Below, piece by piece: positions 13,438 to 14,840 of a DNA stretch of 14,840 nucleotides. Origin of the DNA: Clostridiales bacterium. Lineage in GTDB: Bacteria > Bacillota > Clostridia > Christensenellales > CAG-314. The stretch spans positions 1-14,840 of the forward strand of contig DPQS01000025.1 of assembly GCA_003537755.1 (NCBI GenBank), in the 5' to 3' direction. A program made the translations under genes and the position numbers. Each line of letters starts with the position of its first letter. The first letter of the stretch is position 1. Below the pieces are notes generated by a model. The model had not been told where the DNA came from. It saw only the letters and a list, made by a program, of their open reading frames with translations, and did no database searches.

Positions 13438-13466
13438 ATTATATCAAAAACAACAATGAATTTCAA
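13438..13466 (-). promoter_or_regulatory. Promoter of the serine hydrolase gene, apparently leaderless
   Basis: On the minus strand TTGAAA, a 17-nt spacer and TATAAT are followed by 6 nt and the ATG at 13431. The -10 box is perfect and lies where the SD should be, so the transcript should begin at or next to the start codon. Confidence 0.75.
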
Positions 13467-13479
13467 GCATACAACATTG

Positions 13480-13612
13480 TAAATAGGAAATTCTGCACCT
13501 TGGCGGGGGCTTGACTTATGCAAGCGCGCCGCTCCGCGGGCGCAGTCAAGTACACGCCTAATCGCCATTGTCGCAAAATCCTTTTGAGTTTGATCGCGCT
13601 TATCAGAGTAGT
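13480..13612. repeat. GC-rich palindromic intergenic element
   Basis: CTTGACT (13510-13516) pairs with AGTCAAG (13544-13550), and inside it GCGCC (13526-13530) pairs with GGCGC (13539-13543). The block is far richer in GC than the genes on either side. One strand gives an open frame ending in YLTAPAERRACISQAPAKVQ, a peptide that I believe recurs as a hypothetical protein in gut Firmicutes genomes, which would fit a repeated element rather than a gene; this is from memory and unchecked. Confidence 0.45.
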
Positions 13613-13618
13613 TAAAAC

Positions 13619-13647
13619 TTGATTTTTAGCCCCAAATATGCCATAAT
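13619..13647 (+). promoter_or_regulatory. Promoter of the GNAT gene
   Basis: The -35 box TTGATT (13619-13624), a 17-nt spacer and CATAAT (13642-13647), preceded by TGC, are seen. The predicted leader is about 33 nt and includes the AGGAG at 13672-13676. Confidence 0.6.
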
Positions 13648-13686
13648 TATAAACATAAAAGATTTGCGTACAGGAGAACATTCTAA

Positions 13687-14218
13687 ATGGTTGAAATCAA
13701 ACTTGTAGCATTGATCCCGGAAGATAGAAATCAATTTATTCTTGATAATCAAGAAGCATTTAATTATGGCGCATTAGAGGAATTTGGAAGAAGGGACGAG
13801 CACTTTGAAGAAGACGGCGAGATTATCTCGCGTGAAACGATAGAGCAAGCTATTGATAACGGCGAGGCTTATCGAATAGTTTTGGGAGAAGAGAAAATAG
13901 GAGGTGTTGTTATAAAAGCCGATTGTGACCGTGGCGATTTGGAACTTCTTTTTGTATCGCCGAAAGCACACAGTAAAGGCATTGGATATGCTGCGTGGTG
14001 CGCTATTGAGAAACTTCATCCCGAAGTAAAAGTATGGGGAACGGTAACGCCCTATTTTGAAAAAAAGGAACATCCATTTTTATGTCAATCGGTGCGGTTT
14101 TCATATCGTGGAGTTCTTTAACAGCCATCACCCCGATCCGAACGAGCCGGAAATGGCGAAAAAAAACGACGATCATTTTCCGGACGGAATGTTTCGATTT
14201 GAAAAAGTAATTGATTAA
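13687..14218 (+). pseudogene. GNAT family N-acetyltransferase, frameshifted near its C-terminus
   Basis: The first frame gives 144 aa ending at 14121. It contains the acetyl-CoA-binding core of GNAT enzymes: LELLFVSPKAHSKGIGYAAW near residues 87-106, with the Q/RxxGxG-type loop HSKGIG. At the A7-GG run (14060-14068) the frame is off by one base. Removing one base there continues as NIHFYVNRCGFHIVEFFN, then SHHPDPNEPEMAKKNDDHF, to TAA at 14218. YVNRCGFHIVEFF is the classic last strand and helix of the fold, so the intact protein would be about 176 aa. The annotated 144-aa version would lack it. The SD (AGGAG) lies about 10 nt before the ATG. A real mutation, homopolymer phase variation and a sequencing error are all possible. 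The acceptor substrate is unknown. Confidence 0.8.
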
Positions 14219-14271
14219 GCAAATATTTACTAAATATCCGCTTATAGTAGTCTAAGTTCAGCATTAGTAAA

Positions 14272-14309
14272 CAGCCGAGCGGTTAAACGCCCGGCTGATT
14301 CTTCTTTTT
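14272..14309 (+). terminator. Terminator after the GNAT gene
   Basis: CAGCCG (14272-14277) pairs with CGGCTG (14292-14297), and GCG (14279-14281) with CGC (14288-14290), with an A-C mismatch between them and a 6-nt loop, followed by ATTCTTCTTTTT. It lies about 55 nt beyond the restored stop at 14218, which supports 14218 as the true gene end. Confidence 0.75.
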
Positions 14310-14351
14310 GCCGTCCAAATCGACTTTTATGCCGAAATATTCGTTAGAAAA

Positions 14352-14395
14352 GAATAATACGAACTCTGTTTTTTGTTTAAGGGCTCGTATTATTC
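14352..14395. repeat. Perfect 11-bp inverted repeat
   Basis: GAATAATACGA (14352-14362) pairs with TCGTATTATTC (14385-14395) around a 22-nt loop that includes TTTTTTG. Neither side is followed by a strong T-run. On the minus strand an open frame of about 35 codons crosses this hairpin and the GNAT terminator (reading FVLFFSNEYFGIKVDLDGKK); it could be another gene stump, but its end is the terminator itself read backwards, so I do not call it. Confidence 0.5.
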
Positions 14396-14400
14396 ACTAA

Positions 14401-14612
14401 TGGCGGGGGGGGCACGGAGCGTACACCTACTAAAACGAAGAAAACGACGTTAGTTATTTAGTAGGAAAAGTAAAATTATTTACGCGACAAAGTGAAATTT
14501 CGACTACACTTCGCTCACTTCTCGCAACGACACAATTGTATAAAGGGTGTTTACAAGGTACCCTTCCGGGGGATGTTTCGACTGTGCCTACGGCTTCGCT
14601 CAACATGACATA
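14401..14612 (+). repeat. R2 repeat island, copies g, h and e
   Basis: Three pieces follow one another. GCACGGAGCGT (14412-14422) matches the subtype at 1601-1611. TTTCGACTACACTTCGCTCA (about 14497-14516) is a hairpin-loop fragment. GGTACCCTTCCGGGGGAT (14557-14574) is a full copy with stem ATGTT (14573-14577) and AACAT (14602-14606). The full copy ends about 70 nt before R1 copy D, as copy c ends about 90 nt before R1 copy B. No gene is seen in 14310-14680. Confidence 0.65.
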
Positions 14613-14680
14613 ATATAAATTGGCGGCAAAACGTCTTTTTTCATTGCCAATTACTTGTTGCAACACTTTCTTACTATGTC

Positions 14681-14840
14681 CGCCGAAGTTAGTCAATTTG
14701 AAGTTGGCAAGCAAGTTACAAACAGTTCGTCAACTACATCAGGGGTGGCGAGGTGTTGCCAATTAGGGACATCGTCCGCGAGCCTGCGGCTGGGAAGCGT
14801 ACCTACCATTAAATCTTAATAGGCGAAGCGGCGCGAGGCA
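14681..14840 (+). repeat. R1 structured repeat, copy D (5' part, cut by window end)
   Basis: It begins with CGCCGAAG at 14681-14688. Pairings: TTTG 14697-14700 with CAAA 14719-14722 (18-nt loop, as in copy C); GGTGT 14752-14756 with ACATC 14769-14773 (12-nt loop); and GCCTG 14782-14786 with TAGGC 14820-14824, where copy B has GGGCA and TGCCC. The hairpin that is GGTAGG-CTA-CCTACC in copies B and C is mutated and no longer perfect here. Confidence 0.7.

Noticed and set aside
13463..13681. A 72-codon minus-strand frame in the 13.5-kb spacer
   Set aside because: It crosses the GC palindrome and the GNAT promoter, and has no SD; better explained as a repeated element.
14284..14388. A 35-codon minus-strand stump reading FVLFFSNEYFGIKVDLDGKK
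   Set aside because: It looks partly coding, but its end is the GNAT terminator read backwards and its front is one arm of an inverted repeat, so chance is a fair explanation.

Overview
The window looks like a piece of a chromosome from a low-to-mid GC Gram-positive anaerobe of the class Clostridia, probably an uncultured gut lineage. I infer this from consensus SD sequences (GGAGG) in front of most genes, sigma-A-type promoters with 17-bp spacers, Rho-independent terminators, and Clostridia-type genes (DegV, XRE regulator with a membrane tail, DUF1003, DUF4177). The exact taxon cannot be read from the sequence. No rRNA, tRNA, CRISPR array, transposase or phage gene was seen.

Layout. 1-419: repeat island. 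420-1346 (-): cysteine synthase cysK. 1347-2310: almost 1 kb of repeats and hairpins with no gene. 2311-4740 (-): leucyl-tRNA synthetase leuS with its own promoter. 4972-5637 (-): XRE regulator with four membrane segments, whose start appears leaderless and which has an array of five candidate operator half-sites behind it. 5870-6120: a full copy of a structured repeat. 6176-7616 (+): degV and a PAP2-like membrane phosphatase, overlapping by 11 bp and closed by a strong terminator. 7851-8507 (-): MBL-fold hydrolase. 8884-9393 (+): DUF1003 membrane protein. 9507-9628 (+): frameshifted DUF4177 remnant. 9671-10342 (-): lipoprotein. 10736-11749 (+): zinc-alcohol-dehydrogenase-like protein that has lost catalytic residues. 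11887-13431 (-): membrane-anchored serine hydrolase, again apparently leaderless. 13687-14218 (+): frameshifted GNAT acetyltransferase. 14219-14840: hairpins and a second repeat island.

The housekeeping-type genes (cysK, leuS, degV, the phosphatase, the MBL hydrolase, the dehydrogenase) are visibly richer in G and C than the lipoprotein, the serine hydrolase and the GNAT gene, which are AT-rich. Together with two gene stumps that keep their terminators and two frameshifts at A7 runs, this suggests that the right half is an accessory region with turnover.

The most unusual content is not protein-coding. A repeat of about 225-250 bp (called R1 here) occurs four times: two complete copies and two cut by the window ends. 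It is bounded by an 8-bp inverted repeat, and its internal helices keep pairing through compensatory changes between copies, so it is probably a structured RNA. A second family (R2: a GGTACCCTTCCGGGGGA box followed by a hairpin whose stem also covaries) lies next to R1. All recognised copies of both families point in the + direction whatever the direction of the neighbouring genes. I could not match R1 to any RNA family I know.
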